From: an uncultured Opitutia bacterium
GTDB taxonomy: Bacteria > Verrucomicrobiota > Verrucomicrobiia > Opitutales > UBA953
Assembly: GCA_903895475.1 (NCBI GenBank)
Contig: CAITUF010000291.1
Coordinates: forward strand, 1 to 7,782
Direction of reading: 5' to 3'
Length of the DNA stretch: 7,782 bases
Below are positions 1 to 6,663 of the stretch, piece by piece (within the stretch, counting starts at the first letter, position 1; every line of letters starts with the position of its first letter). Both the position numbers and the translations under genes were made by a program. The notes beneath the pieces were generated by a model. The model was not told the origin of the DNA. It made no database searches and saw only the letters and a program-made list of their open reading frames with translations.

Positions 1-17
1 AAGTAAGATAAAGCAGT

Positions 18-63
18 AAAAAACAGCCGGCTTGCATAGGGGTATGCAAGCCGGCTCCTTTTT
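18..63. terminator. Bidirectional intrinsic terminator
   Basis: A perfect 14-bp stem (25-38 pairing with 43-56) closes a GGGG tetraloop (39-42). On the plus strand it is followed by CC and five Ts (59-63). On the minus strand it is followed by G and six Ts (complement of the A run 18-23). Both readings have the GC-rich stem plus U-tract of a Rho-independent terminator. It can therefore stop the pilus operon arriving from the right and any convergent transcript arriving from the left. It is the stronger of the two hairpins at this edge. No gene lies between it and the second hairpin. Confidence 0.85.
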
Positions 64-94
64 GGACAGACGCGAACGGCCACCCACGGTGGCG

Positions 95-136
95 AAACGA
101 AACGGCCCGGTCACCTTACAGTGGCCGGGCCGTTTT
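95..136 (-). terminator. Intrinsic terminator just after pilC
   Basis: A 15-bp stem (100-114 with 121-135) encloses a 6-base loop (115-120) and starts about 20 bases past the pilC stop codon. Read on the minus strand, the stem has one A·C mismatch (111/124) and is followed by a broken T tract of the form TTTCGTTTCG. Read on the plus strand, the same pair is a G·U wobble and the stem is followed by TTTT. Its position right behind the last gene of the operon suggests that it is the primary terminator, backed up by the hairpin at 18-63. The T tract is weaker than in that hairpin. Confidence 0.75.
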
Positions 137-154
137 GCGTCTAGCAATTAAACC

Positions 155-1396
155 TTAGCCACCGGTCATCTTCGTGATGAGCGCGATGAGCGGAAGGAAC
201 ATCGCGAGCACGATCGTACCGACGACCACGGCGAGGAACACGATGAGCACTGGCTCGATGATCGAAGTCAGGGCGGTCACGGCGTTGTCTACTTCTTCGT
301 CGTAGATGTCGGCGACGCGATTGAGCATCTCCGGCAGCTGGCCCGTCTCTTCGCCGACTTGAATCATGGACGTCACCATCTGCGGGAAGACGCCGCTCTG
401 TTCGAGCGGAACGGATAGTGGTTCACCGTCGCGGACGCGGTCGTGCACGCGCTCGAGGGACTTGGCGATGACGACGTTGTCGAGGGTATCGCGGGTAATC
501 GTAATCGACTGCAGGATTGGCACGCCCGAAGCCATCAAGGTACCGAAGGTGCGCGCAAAGCGGGAGACCGAGACAATCTGCACGAAGGTACCAATCTTCG
601 GCAGCTTAAAGACAATACGGTCGAAGATTTCTTTCCCCTTCGGCGTACTCAACCACCACTTAAGGCCCGAGTAGATACCAAAGATGGCAACCGGGGTGAT
701 GTACCAGAACTCGGTCAGTAGCTTGGAAAACATGACGACATACTTAGTCAGGGGCGGCATGTTAGCTTTCTGCCCTTCGAGCATCTTCTCGAAGGACGGC
801 ACGACCTTCACCATGAGGATGTACACGATAACGATGGCGACCGTGACGACCACGCCTGGGTAGACCATGGCAGCTTTGACCTTCTTCTGGATACGCTGGG
901 CCTTTTCACGGAACTTGGCGAGACGGTCGAGGACCTTGTCGAGCACACCGCCCGCTTCACCGGCCTTCACCATGTTGACGAACAGACGGTCGAAGACCTT
1001 GGGGTGAGCCTGGAGGGCTTCGGAGAAGTTGTTACCCTGGGAGACGCTGTCGGCGATGTTGCCAAGGACTTCCTTGAAGTAAGGGTTGCGCTCCTGCTTG
1101 TGAATCAGTTCGAGGGCGCGGAGCAAGGGCAAGCCTGCGATGATGAGCGTCGCCAGCTGGCGCGTCATGGTCGTGACATCCTCGGGGGAAACCTTGGCGC
1201 CGAAGGTGAAGCCGGACTTCTTGGGGGCGCTGCTGGTAACGACGGCCTTAGCGGCACCGCCATCGCTGGCGAGGGTCGTTACCATGAGGCCGCGGGCCAT
1301 GAGCTTTTGACGGGCCTGCTCATCACTGGCGGCTTCGATTTTACCGGAGGTCTGCGCGCCATTACGGTCGATGGCGCTGTACTTGTATTCGGGCAT
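155..1396 (-). CDS. pilC: PilC/GspF inner-membrane platform protein
   Basis: This is the polytopic inner-membrane platform of a type IV pilus or type II secretion machine, the part on which the PilB and PilT motors act to add or remove pilin subunits. The 413-residue protein has the usual family length. It opens with the typical N-terminus (MPEYKYSAIDRNG). Two T2SSF domains follow, at about residues 74-197 and 277-399. The first contains RQLATLIIAGLPLLRAL (79-95) and KAGEAGG (144-150); the second contains the matching ARTFGTLMASGVPIL (281-295) and VGEETGQLPEML (347-358). Hydrophobic membrane segments lie at about 178-198, 231-249 and 378-407. The ATG start fits the family N-terminus. It lies 22 bases after the preceding ATPase stop, and the bases before it are C-rich with no Shine-Dalgarno sequence, so translation may depend on coupling. 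It is the last gene before the terminators. PilC of a pilus and GspF of type II secretion cannot be told apart from this sequence alone. Confidence 0.93.
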   Translation of the reverse strand: MPEYKYSAIDRNGAQTSGKIEAASDEQARQKLMARGLMVTTLASDGGAAKAVVTSSAPKKSGFTFGAKVSPEDVTTMTRQLATLIIAGLPLLRALELIHKQERNPYFKEVLGNIADSVSQGNNFSEALQAHPKVFDRLFVNMVKAGEAGGVLDKVLDRLAKFREKAQRIQKKVKAAMVYPGVVVTVAIVIVYILMVKVVPSFEKMLEGQKANMPPLTKYVVMFSKLLTEFWYITPVAIFGIYSGLKWWLSTPKGKEIFDRIVFKLPKIGTFVQIVSVSRFARTFGTLMASGVPILQSITITRDTLDNVVIAKSLERVHDRVRDGEPLSVPLEQSGVFPQMVTSMIQVGEETGQLPEMLNRVADIYDEEVDNAVTALTSIIEPVLIVFLAVVVGTIVLAMFLPLIALITKMTGG

Positions 1397-1418
1397 GGGA
1401 GTGGGGTGAGGTTAAAGG

Positions 1419-3101
1419 TTAGGTGTATTTAAGGACTTCTTCGATCGTCGTGTGGCCATCGAAAATGCATCGGATACCGTCTTCACGGAGCGGGCGCATA
1501 CCCACTTCGATGGCCTTCTGCTTGAGGACGAGCGTCGGGGCACGCTGGGAAATCATCGTGCGCAGGGAATCGGTAATCGTCATTAGCTCGAAGAGCCCTT
1601 GACGACCGCGGTAACCCGAACGGCTGCACTCGGCGCAACCCTTACCGAAGTAGAACTTCTTGTTCGTGATCTCAAGCGCATCGACGTCGAGCATGTTGAT
1701 GACTTCCTTGTCCGGCTCATAGGCCGTGCGGCAGACCTTACAGATGCGGCGTAAGAGACGCTGGGCGAGGATGCCTTCCAAAGAAGCGGAGATAAGGAAC
1801 GGCTCCAGACCCATGTCGATGAGTCGCGTCACGGCGCCGGGGGCGTCGTTGGTGTGAAGCGTGGACAGCACGACGTGACCCGTCAGCGAGGCCTGCACGG
1901 CAATCTGGGCGGTCTCGAGATCTCGAATTTCACCGACCATGATGGTATCGGGGTCTTGACGTAAGAAGGAGCGGAGCGCCGCGGCGAAGGTGAGGCCGAC
2001 CTGGTGGTTAATCGGCACCTGCATGATACCTTCGACTTCGTACTCCACGGGGTCCTCGGCGGTGAGGATTTTGACGTCCTCGGTGTTCACCTCGCGCAAG
2101 GCGGAGTATAGGGTGGTCGTCTTACCGGAACCGGTCGGGCCAGTGACGATGAAGATACCGTTCGGGCGGTTTACCATCGCACGAATGCCTTCCTTGATGT
2201 CTTCCTGCATCGACAGGGCGTCGAGGCTCAGGTTGACGACGGTCTTGTCCAAGATACGCAACACGACGGACTCACCGAACTGGGTCGGGAGGGTGGACAC
2301 ACGTAAATCGATCGCCCGTCCGCCGATAGTGGTCTTAATGCGACCATCCTGCGGAATGCGGCGTTCGGCGATGTTAAGCGCCGAGAGGACCTTAACGCGG
2401 GCGATGACGGCCGAAGCTAGGTTCTTGGGCGGCGGGGCCATTTCGTACAACGAACCGTCGATGCGGTAACGAATACGGAACTGGTCTTCAAAAGGCTCGA
2501 AGTGAATGTCGGACGCCTTGGCTTTGACGGCTTCCTGCAGAACGAGGTCAACGAAGCGGATGATCGGGGCCAGGCTGGCGGCGGCCACCACGTCTTCATC
2601 GTTCGTGGCAGCGGCGGAGCCTTCCTCGAACTCGCCGAGAAGGTCTTCCATCGATGTCGCCGAGGCTTCACCGTAGACGCGGATAACCGCTGATTCGACC
2701 ATGTCCGGGTCAGCCACGGCCAACTCGATGTCGCGTTTCAGGATGAACGTCAGTTCATTGATGGCGGAGGAATTGAAGGCGTCCTTAGCGACGAGGGTCA
2801 GCTTACCGGCTTCGTCAGCGACGGGCACCACCATATACTTGTGCGCCTGGGCGGGCTTGAGCGTGCGGGTCAGTTCATCGGCAAGGTCGGCCGGGATGAC
2901 CGAGTAATACTGCACCTGCAGGTGATCAGCGACGGCCTGCAGCAAGGTGGGACGGTCGGCCAAGCCAGCGTCAATCAGGCTGTCGGCGAAGGATTTTCCG
3001 GTCGTCGCGTGCGACTCCCAAAGCTCGTCGGATTGGGTCTGGTCGACAAGGCCGGCTTCGAGCGCGATATCGCGCATGACGTCACTGTGGTCTTCAAACA
3101 T
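1419..3101 (-). CDS. pilB: PilB/GspE assembly ATPase (copy next to pilC)
   Basis: This cytoplasmic hexameric ATPase of the secretion-ATPase superfamily powers pilus or pseudopilus extension. In the 560 residues one can see a T2SSE/MshEN-like N-domain (about 1-145), an acidic linker (about 150-172), and then the motor core. The core carries Walker A GPTGSGKTT (321-329), the Asp box TAEDPVEY (347-354), RQDPD (381-385) before Walker B IMVGEIRD (387-394), and the His box GHVVLSTLHT (408-417). Four cysteines in CKVC (454-457) and CAEC (489-492) form the zinc site typical of PilB/GspE and absent from PilT. The ATG at 3099-3101 is the first available start after the in-frame pilT stop 21 bases upstream. 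A second Met at residue 9 is an alternative. No Shine-Dalgarno sequence precedes either. The c-di-GMP-binding pattern of MshEN domains looks eroded, lacking a clear RLG at the start. It lies directly before pilC, so it is probably the main partner of that platform. Pilus PilB versus type II GspE is not resolved. Confidence 0.92.
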   Translation of the reverse strand: MFEDHSDVMRDIALEAGLVDQTQSDELWESHATTGKSFADSLIDAGLADRPTLLQAVADHLQVQYYSVIPADLADELTRTLKPAQAHKYMVVPVADEAGKLTLVAKDAFNSSAINELTFILKRDIELAVADPDMVESAVIRVYGEASATSMEDLLGEFEEGSAAATNDEDVVAAASLAPIIRFVDLVLQEAVKAKASDIHFEPFEDQFRIRYRIDGSLYEMAPPPKNLASAVIARVKVLSALNIAERRIPQDGRIKTTIGGRAIDLRVSTLPTQFGESVVLRILDKTVVNLSLDALSMQEDIKEGIRAMVNRPNGIFIVTGPTGSGKTTTLYSALREVNTEDVKILTAEDPVEYEVEGIMQVPINHQVGLTFAAALRSFLRQDPDTIMVGEIRDLETAQIAVQASLTGHVVLSTLHTNDAPGAVTRLIDMGLEPFLISASLEGILAQRLLRRICKVCRTAYEPDKEVINMLDVDALEITNKKFYFGKGCAECSRSGYRGRQGLFELMTITDSLRTMISQRAPTLVLKQKAIEVGMRPLREDGIRCIFDGHTTIEEVLKYT

Positions 3102-3122
3102 GGGGAATGGGCGGGTAAGGGG

Positions 3123-4196
3123 TTATTTCTTGAGGGCGGCGGGATTGAGGCGGGCGCGCATCATCTCGGAGTCCTGGCAGTAGTTCATCACTTCCTCTTC
3201 GGCGACCTTACCTTGGTTGAACAAGGCGAGGAGATCAGAATCCAGCGTGCGCATTCCGCGCCCGGCGCCGGTCTCGATGTCGGAGGTGATTTGGAAAGTC
3301 TTGTTCTCGCGAATCTTCGCGGCGATGCCGTCGGTCCGAATCATAATCTCGTAGGCAGCGACGCGCTTATCGTCCACCGTGCGCAGGAGGCACTGGGAGA
3401 TGACGGCGACAATCGAGGAAGAGAGCTGGACGCGAATCTGGTCACGGGCCCCCGCGGGGAAAGCATCCAGGATACGGTCGACGGTGCGGGCGGCCCCAGT
3501 GGTATGGAGCGTGCCGAATACCAGGTGGCCGGTCTCTGCAGCCGAGACGGCGGCCTCGATGGTCTCGAGGTCGCGCATTTCACCAATGAGGATAACATCG
3601 GGGTCCTGACGGAGAGCGGCGCGGACGCCTTCGGCGAAGGAGGGGACGTCGTTGTGGACTTCCCGTTGTGTCACCACGCAACCCTTATGGGCGTGGTAAT
3701 ACTCGATGGGATCCTCAATCGTGACGATGTGACCATCCTCGTTCTCGTTGATCCAGTTGATCATCGAAGCGAGGGTCGTGGACTTACCGGAACCGGTCGG
3801 ACCCGTCACCAAGATAAGCCCGCGCGGACGGCGCAAGAGGTCCTTAACCATCGGCGGCAGGCGGAGCTGCTCGAGCGTGAAGATTGCCGTGGGAATGAGG
3901 CGCAGGACCATGCCGAGCACGCCTTTACCGCGGTAGACATTGACGCGGAAACGGGCCTTCTTGTGGAAAGAGAACCCGAAGTCACAGCCGCCGTCGCGCT
4001 TGAGGCGCTCGACTTGCTCGGAGGGCGTAATGGAGCTCACCAAGGCCTGGGTATCCTCGCTCGTGAGCGCGGCGCCTTCAATCGAGACCACACTACCACT
4101 GACGCGGAGACTCGGCGCCCGGCCGACGTGCAGGTGCAAGTCGGAAGCGCCATTCTCAATCATGGCTTCCAGGAGCTGGTTAATCTCGTACGCCAT
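3123..4196 (-). CDS. pilT: PilT-family pilus retraction ATPase
   Basis: Retraction motor of type IV pili: a cytoplasmic hexameric ATPase that drives pilin removal at PilC and so underlies twitching, surface sensing and DNA uptake. The 357 residues match the usual PilT length. The N-terminus (ASDLHLHVG, 17-25) is characteristic. Core motifs are Walker A GPTGSGKST (132-140), Asp box TIEDPIEY (159-166), Walker B VILIGEMRD (201-209) with the PilT-type GEMRD, and His box GHLVFGTLHTTGAARTVDR (223-241). There is no tetracysteine zinc site, which separates it from its PilB-type neighbours. The C-terminal retraction motif, AIRNLIRE in Pseudomonas PilT, corresponds to a divergent IAAKIREN (291-298). 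The ATG start lies 7 bases after the preceding stop, without a Shine-Dalgarno sequence. A PilU-type accessory retraction ATPase is the main alternative, since the C-terminus beyond 330 is not diagnostic by eye. The presence of a retraction ATPase favours a pilus over a pure type II secretion system. Confidence 0.93.
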   Translation of the reverse strand: MAYEINQLLEAMIENGASDLHLHVGRAPSLRVSGSVVSIEGAALTSEDTQALVSSITPSEQVERLKRDGGCDFGFSFHKKARFRVNVYRGKGVLGMVLRLIPTAIFTLEQLRLPPMVKDLLRRPRGLILVTGPTGSGKSTTLASMINWINENEDGHIVTIEDPIEYYHAHKGCVVTQREVHNDVPSFAEGVRAALRQDPDVILIGEMRDLETIEAAVSAAETGHLVFGTLHTTGAARTVDRILDAFPAGARDQIRVQLSSSIVAVISQCLLRTVDDKRVAAYEIMIRTDGIAAKIRENKTFQITSDIETGAGRGMRTLDSDLLALFNQGKVAEEEVMNYCQDSEMMRARLNPAALKK

Positions 4197-4203
4197 GAGA
4201 AAC

Positions 4204-5919
4204 TTAGATGACGTCGTCGGCGACGGTTGCGCCCATCACTTCCTCAATCGTGGTCATGCCCGAAGCGACCTTACGCTGGCCGTCTTCGCGCATGGTGCGC
4301 ATGCCGGCCTCACGGGCCTTGCGACGCAGGTCGACGAGGTTCGCACCTGCGTAAATCATTTCCTGAATTTCTTCCGTAATAACGAGGAGTTCGAAGACCC
4401 CACGACGGCCCTTGTAACCGCGTTCCCCACACTTGGCACAACCGGCTCCCTTCATGGGGGTCGCCCCAGCGATGTCCTGCTCGGTCATGCCGATGGTGTA
4501 GAGTTCCTTGGCGGTCGGCTTGTACGGCTGTGCGCACGACTGGCAGACGCGCCGCACGAGGCGTTGGGCCAAGGCCCCGCGCAAAGCGGCGGACACTAGG
4601 AACGGCTTCACACCGATATCGACGAGTCGCGTCACGGCGCTGACGGAGTCATTGGTGTGGAGAGTGGAGAACACCATGTGGCCGGTCAGAGCCGCATTAA
4701 TCGAGATTTCCGCGGTCTCAAAATCTCGAATTTCACCGATCATGATGATGTTCGGCGCCTGACGGAGCATGGCGCGGAGGGCGGCGGCGAAGGTCATACC
4801 AACGTCGCGCTTCACCTGCACCTGATTGATACCGCCCATCTGGTACTCGACCGGGTCTTCGACGGTGATAATCTTACGGTCAGGCTTGTTGATGTAATTC
4901 AACGCCGAGTACAAGGTGGTCGACTTACCGGAACCGGTCGGGCCCGTGACGAGGAAGACACCATCCGAACCCGAGATGAGGCCTTGGAACTTGGCTTGGT
5001 CATCCGCAAAGAACCCGAGCTCCGGAAGGCCGAGCTTGAGGCCTTCCTTGTCGAGGATTCGCATGACGATCGATTCGCCGTAGACGGTCGGGAGGACGGA
5101 CACGCGTAAGTCGATGTCGCGGCCACCAGTGCGGGCCTGAATACGGCCGTCCTGCGGGATACGCTTTTCGGCGAGCGAAACTTCCGCCATCAGTTTGAGA
5201 CGAGAGATGACGGAGGCCTGCAGGCGCTTGGGTGGACCCTTCATTTCCTGCAGGACGCCGTCGATGCGGAAACGCACGCGGAACCGCTTTTCCAAGGGTT
5301 CCAAGTGAATGTCGGAAGCCTTGCGGCGGATGGCGTCGACGATCAGGGAGTTGACGTAACGGATGATCGGCGCGTCGTCTTCCTTGGCTTCCCCACCCTG
5401 CGGGAGCTCGACGGACAGGCCGTCTTCAGAGGCTTTACCGAAGACTTCCTCGTAGGAAACGCTGACCTGACCGCCACTATAGCAGCGGGCAATGGCGGTC
5501 CGGAGTTCATCCGGTGGCGCGAGTTTCGGATTAAGCGTGAGCTTAAGGACGCGCGCTAGGGAATCGAGGCTTTCGGTATCGAGCGGGTCAGCGATAGCGA
5601 CGAGGAGTTCCACCCCATCCATCTGCAACGGCAGGATATTGGAACGCTCCGCTTGGTCGCGGCTAATAAGCTTCAATAACTCATCGGCCGGGGAAACCTG
5701 CGAAAGGTCGACGACTTCCATGTCGAACTCGACACCGAGGGCTTCGGTAATCTTCGCCCAGGTGACCTTGCCGTTCTCGACGAGGTTGGCCAAGGCGAGG
5801 GTATCGGGGTTGCCATCCGGGGTCGCCGCCACGGCCGCACGGGCCTCGGCGACGTCGCCCGCGGTTACGAGGGCTTTGTCCTGAATGAATTGGATGACGA
5901 AATCGTCGGCGGTCGTCAC
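4204..5919 (-). CDS. pilB: Second PilB/GspE-type assembly ATPase, variant RQAPN motif
   Basis: This 571-residue secretion ATPase is a paralogue of the gene at 1419-3101. It has an N-domain at about 1-147 with little visible similarity to that of its paralogue, then a motor core. The core contains Walker A GPTGSGKST (326-334), Asp box VEDPVEYQ (353-360), Walker B IIMIGEIRD (391-399), His box GHMVFSTLHT (413-422), and a zinc tetracysteine in CQSC (459-462) and CAKC (494-497). Before Walker B it reads RQAPN (386-390), where the usual motif, and the paralogue, has RQDPD. The start codon is GTG, with AAGGA ten bases upstream, which makes it the only pilus gene here with a recognisable Shine-Dalgarno sequence. 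The frame is open upstream to a TAG at 5977-5979 but contains no ATG, GTG or TTG there. An ATC at 5950-5952 sits 8 bases behind AAGGAG and is a less likely start. As the first of the four pilus genes it probably sets their expression. It could serve the same platform or a second pilus or secretion system elsewhere. Confidence 0.9.
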   Translation of the reverse strand: MTTADDFVIQFIQDKALVTAGDVAEARAAVAATPDGNPDTLALANLVENGKVTWAKITEALGVEFDMEVVDLSQVSPADELLKLISRDQAERSNILPLQMDGVELLVAIADPLDTESLDSLARVLKLTLNPKLAPPDELRTAIARCYSGGQVSVSYEEVFGKASEDGLSVELPQGGEAKEDDAPIIRYVNSLIVDAIRRKASDIHLEPLEKRFRVRFRIDGVLQEMKGPPKRLQASVISRLKLMAEVSLAEKRIPQDGRIQARTGGRDIDLRVSVLPTVYGESIVMRILDKEGLKLGLPELGFFADDQAKFQGLISGSDGVFLVTGPTGSGKSTTLYSALNYINKPDRKIITVEDPVEYQMGGINQVQVKRDVGMTFAAALRAMLRQAPNIIMIGEIRDFETAEISINAALTGHMVFSTLHTNDSVSAVTRLVDIGVKPFLVSAALRGALAQRLVRRVCQSCAQPYKPTAKELYTIGMTEQDIAGATPMKGAGCAKCGERGYKGRRGVFELLVITEEIQEMIYAGANLVDLRRKAREAGMRTMREDGQRKVASGMTTIEEVMGATVADDVI

Positions 5920-5929
5920 AGTGGGGGTA

Positions 5930-5934
5930 TCCTT
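5930..5934 (-). promoter_or_regulatory. Shine-Dalgarno site for the first pilus ATPase
   Basis: On the minus strand this reads AAGGA, followed by ten bases and the GTG start at 5917-5919. The spacing is slightly long but workable. It supports the GTG as the start, and it contrasts with the C-rich, Shine-Dalgarno-free leaders of pilT, the second pilB and pilC. Confidence 0.5.
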
Positions 5935-5960
5935 GGCGGAAGGTGGGGTGATAAGTGCTG

Positions 5961-6010
5961 CTCCTTGGGGTGGGAGCTACACGAGAGCCTTGAAACCTAA
6001 ATCCCACCCC
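5961..6010 (-). repeat. Inverted repeat followed by AAGGAG in the coaE-pilB gap
   Basis: In the 114-base gap, 5967-5975 (GGGGTGGGA) is exactly complementary to 6002-6010 (TCCCACCCC), giving a 9-bp stem with a 26-base loop. On the minus strand the stem is followed directly by AAGGAG (complement of 5961-5966). There is no T run after the stem, so it is not a typical terminator. It could be a leader-RNA structure affecting translation of the pilus operon, or an operator-like dyad, or chance in G/C-rich DNA. I found no convincing -35/-10 or sigma-54 promoter in the rest of the gap (5920-6033). Confidence 0.4.
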
Positions 6011-6033
6011 CTCCTCGGCAATCGCAAAAGCGG

Positions 6034-6624
6034 TCAAATAGCGGACTTCTCGGCGGCCGTGAGCCGAGCCACTAATCGCCTCACCTGCGCCTCCAAGGCG
6101 GACAGGTCTCCATCGTTCCAAAGGACATGATTAGATTTCGCAAACTTTTGAACAATAGGCATTTGCGAATTAATCCTCGCTTGGGCGTCCGACCGCGAAA
6201 GGCCTCTGGCCTCCAAACGAGTCAAACGGACGTCATCCGAGCAAGCCACACAAACGACACAAGCAAACTCGGCCTCCAATCCTTTCTCAAAAAGCAAAGG
6301 GATTTCGACCACATGATGCCGCGTCGTATCGGCCACCGCGGCTTGGCGGAGCCGGGCCACCTCCGGATGCACCAAGCCTTCGAGGAAGGCGAGCTCAGCG
6401 GGGGCGCCAAACACTTTGCGGCCAATCCACGCCCGATCAGGCAAACCGTCCGCACCCAGTGCTTCCCGACCCCAACGCGCCACGAGCTGTTGGACTATTT
6501 CAGGGCGAACCAGAACCGAGCGCGCCAGTTGGTCAGCATCGACGACCTTAAAGCCTAGGCGCGCAAACATGGCTAAGGCTGCGGACTTGCCGCAACCAAT
6601 GCCACCAGTGAGCCCTAGAACCAT
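6034..6624 (-). CDS. coaE: Dephospho-CoA kinase
   Basis: CoaE phosphorylates the 3'-hydroxyl of the ribose of dephospho-CoA with ATP, the last step of coenzyme A synthesis in the cytoplasm. The 196-residue protein has normal length. It starts with the P-loop GLTGGIGCGKS (4-14), followed by VVDADQLAR (27-35), LVHPEV (84-89), the family motif EIPLLFEKGLE (107-117), and the lid-region arginines and glutamine in RLEARGLSRSDAQARINSQM (136-155). The C-terminal helix begins after VLWNDGDLSALEAQV (167-181), the usual N-x-G pattern. The ATG is the only possible start, because an in-frame TAG lies three codons upstream and the P-loop begins almost at once. It is 39 bases after ftsH, without a clear Shine-Dalgarno sequence. 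The DNA between ftsH and coaE has short palindromes (for example 6641-6650) but no terminator. The identification is firm. Confidence 0.95.
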   Translation of the reverse strand: MVLGLTGGIGCGKSAALAMFARLGFKVVDADQLARSVLVRPEIVQQLVARWGREALGADGLPDRAWIGRKVFGAPAELAFLEGLVHPEVARLRQAAVADTTRHHVVEIPLLFEKGLEAEFACVVCVACSDDVRLTRLEARGLSRSDAQARINSQMPIVQKFAKSNHVLWNDGDLSALEAQVRRLVARLTAAEKSAI

Positions 6625-6663
6625 GCAAGGACGCTAACCCGCTTTAAAGCCCAAGGGCAAACC

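Noticed and set aside
1004..1432. Plus-strand open frame of 142 codons opposite the pilC start
   Set aside because: It is a shadow of pilC with no domain and no independent support.
3102..3125. Possible PilT-PilB fusion by stop-codon readthrough (same frame, TAA plus seven sense codons)
   Set aside because: The frames match, but both proteins have complete normal ends, and nothing marks a readthrough or recoding site; a one-in-three coincidence.
2841..4211. Long plus-strand open frame (456 codons) opposite pilT and the start of pilB
   Set aside because: It lies entirely antisense to genes with unmistakable motifs. Its translation has the Gly/Asp/Glu/His-rich look of a complementary-strand shadow in GC-rich DNA, and it matches no family I recognise.
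5920..6033. Riboswitch (for example c-di-GMP class) in the gap before the pilus genes
   Set aside because: No conserved riboswitch core was seen. Only a simple inverted repeat is present, with no terminator behind it.
6625..6663. Terminator or separate promoter between ftsH and coaE
   Set aside because: The short palindromes (6641-6650, 6649-6658) have tiny stems and no T run, and no promoter elements are evident in 39 bases.
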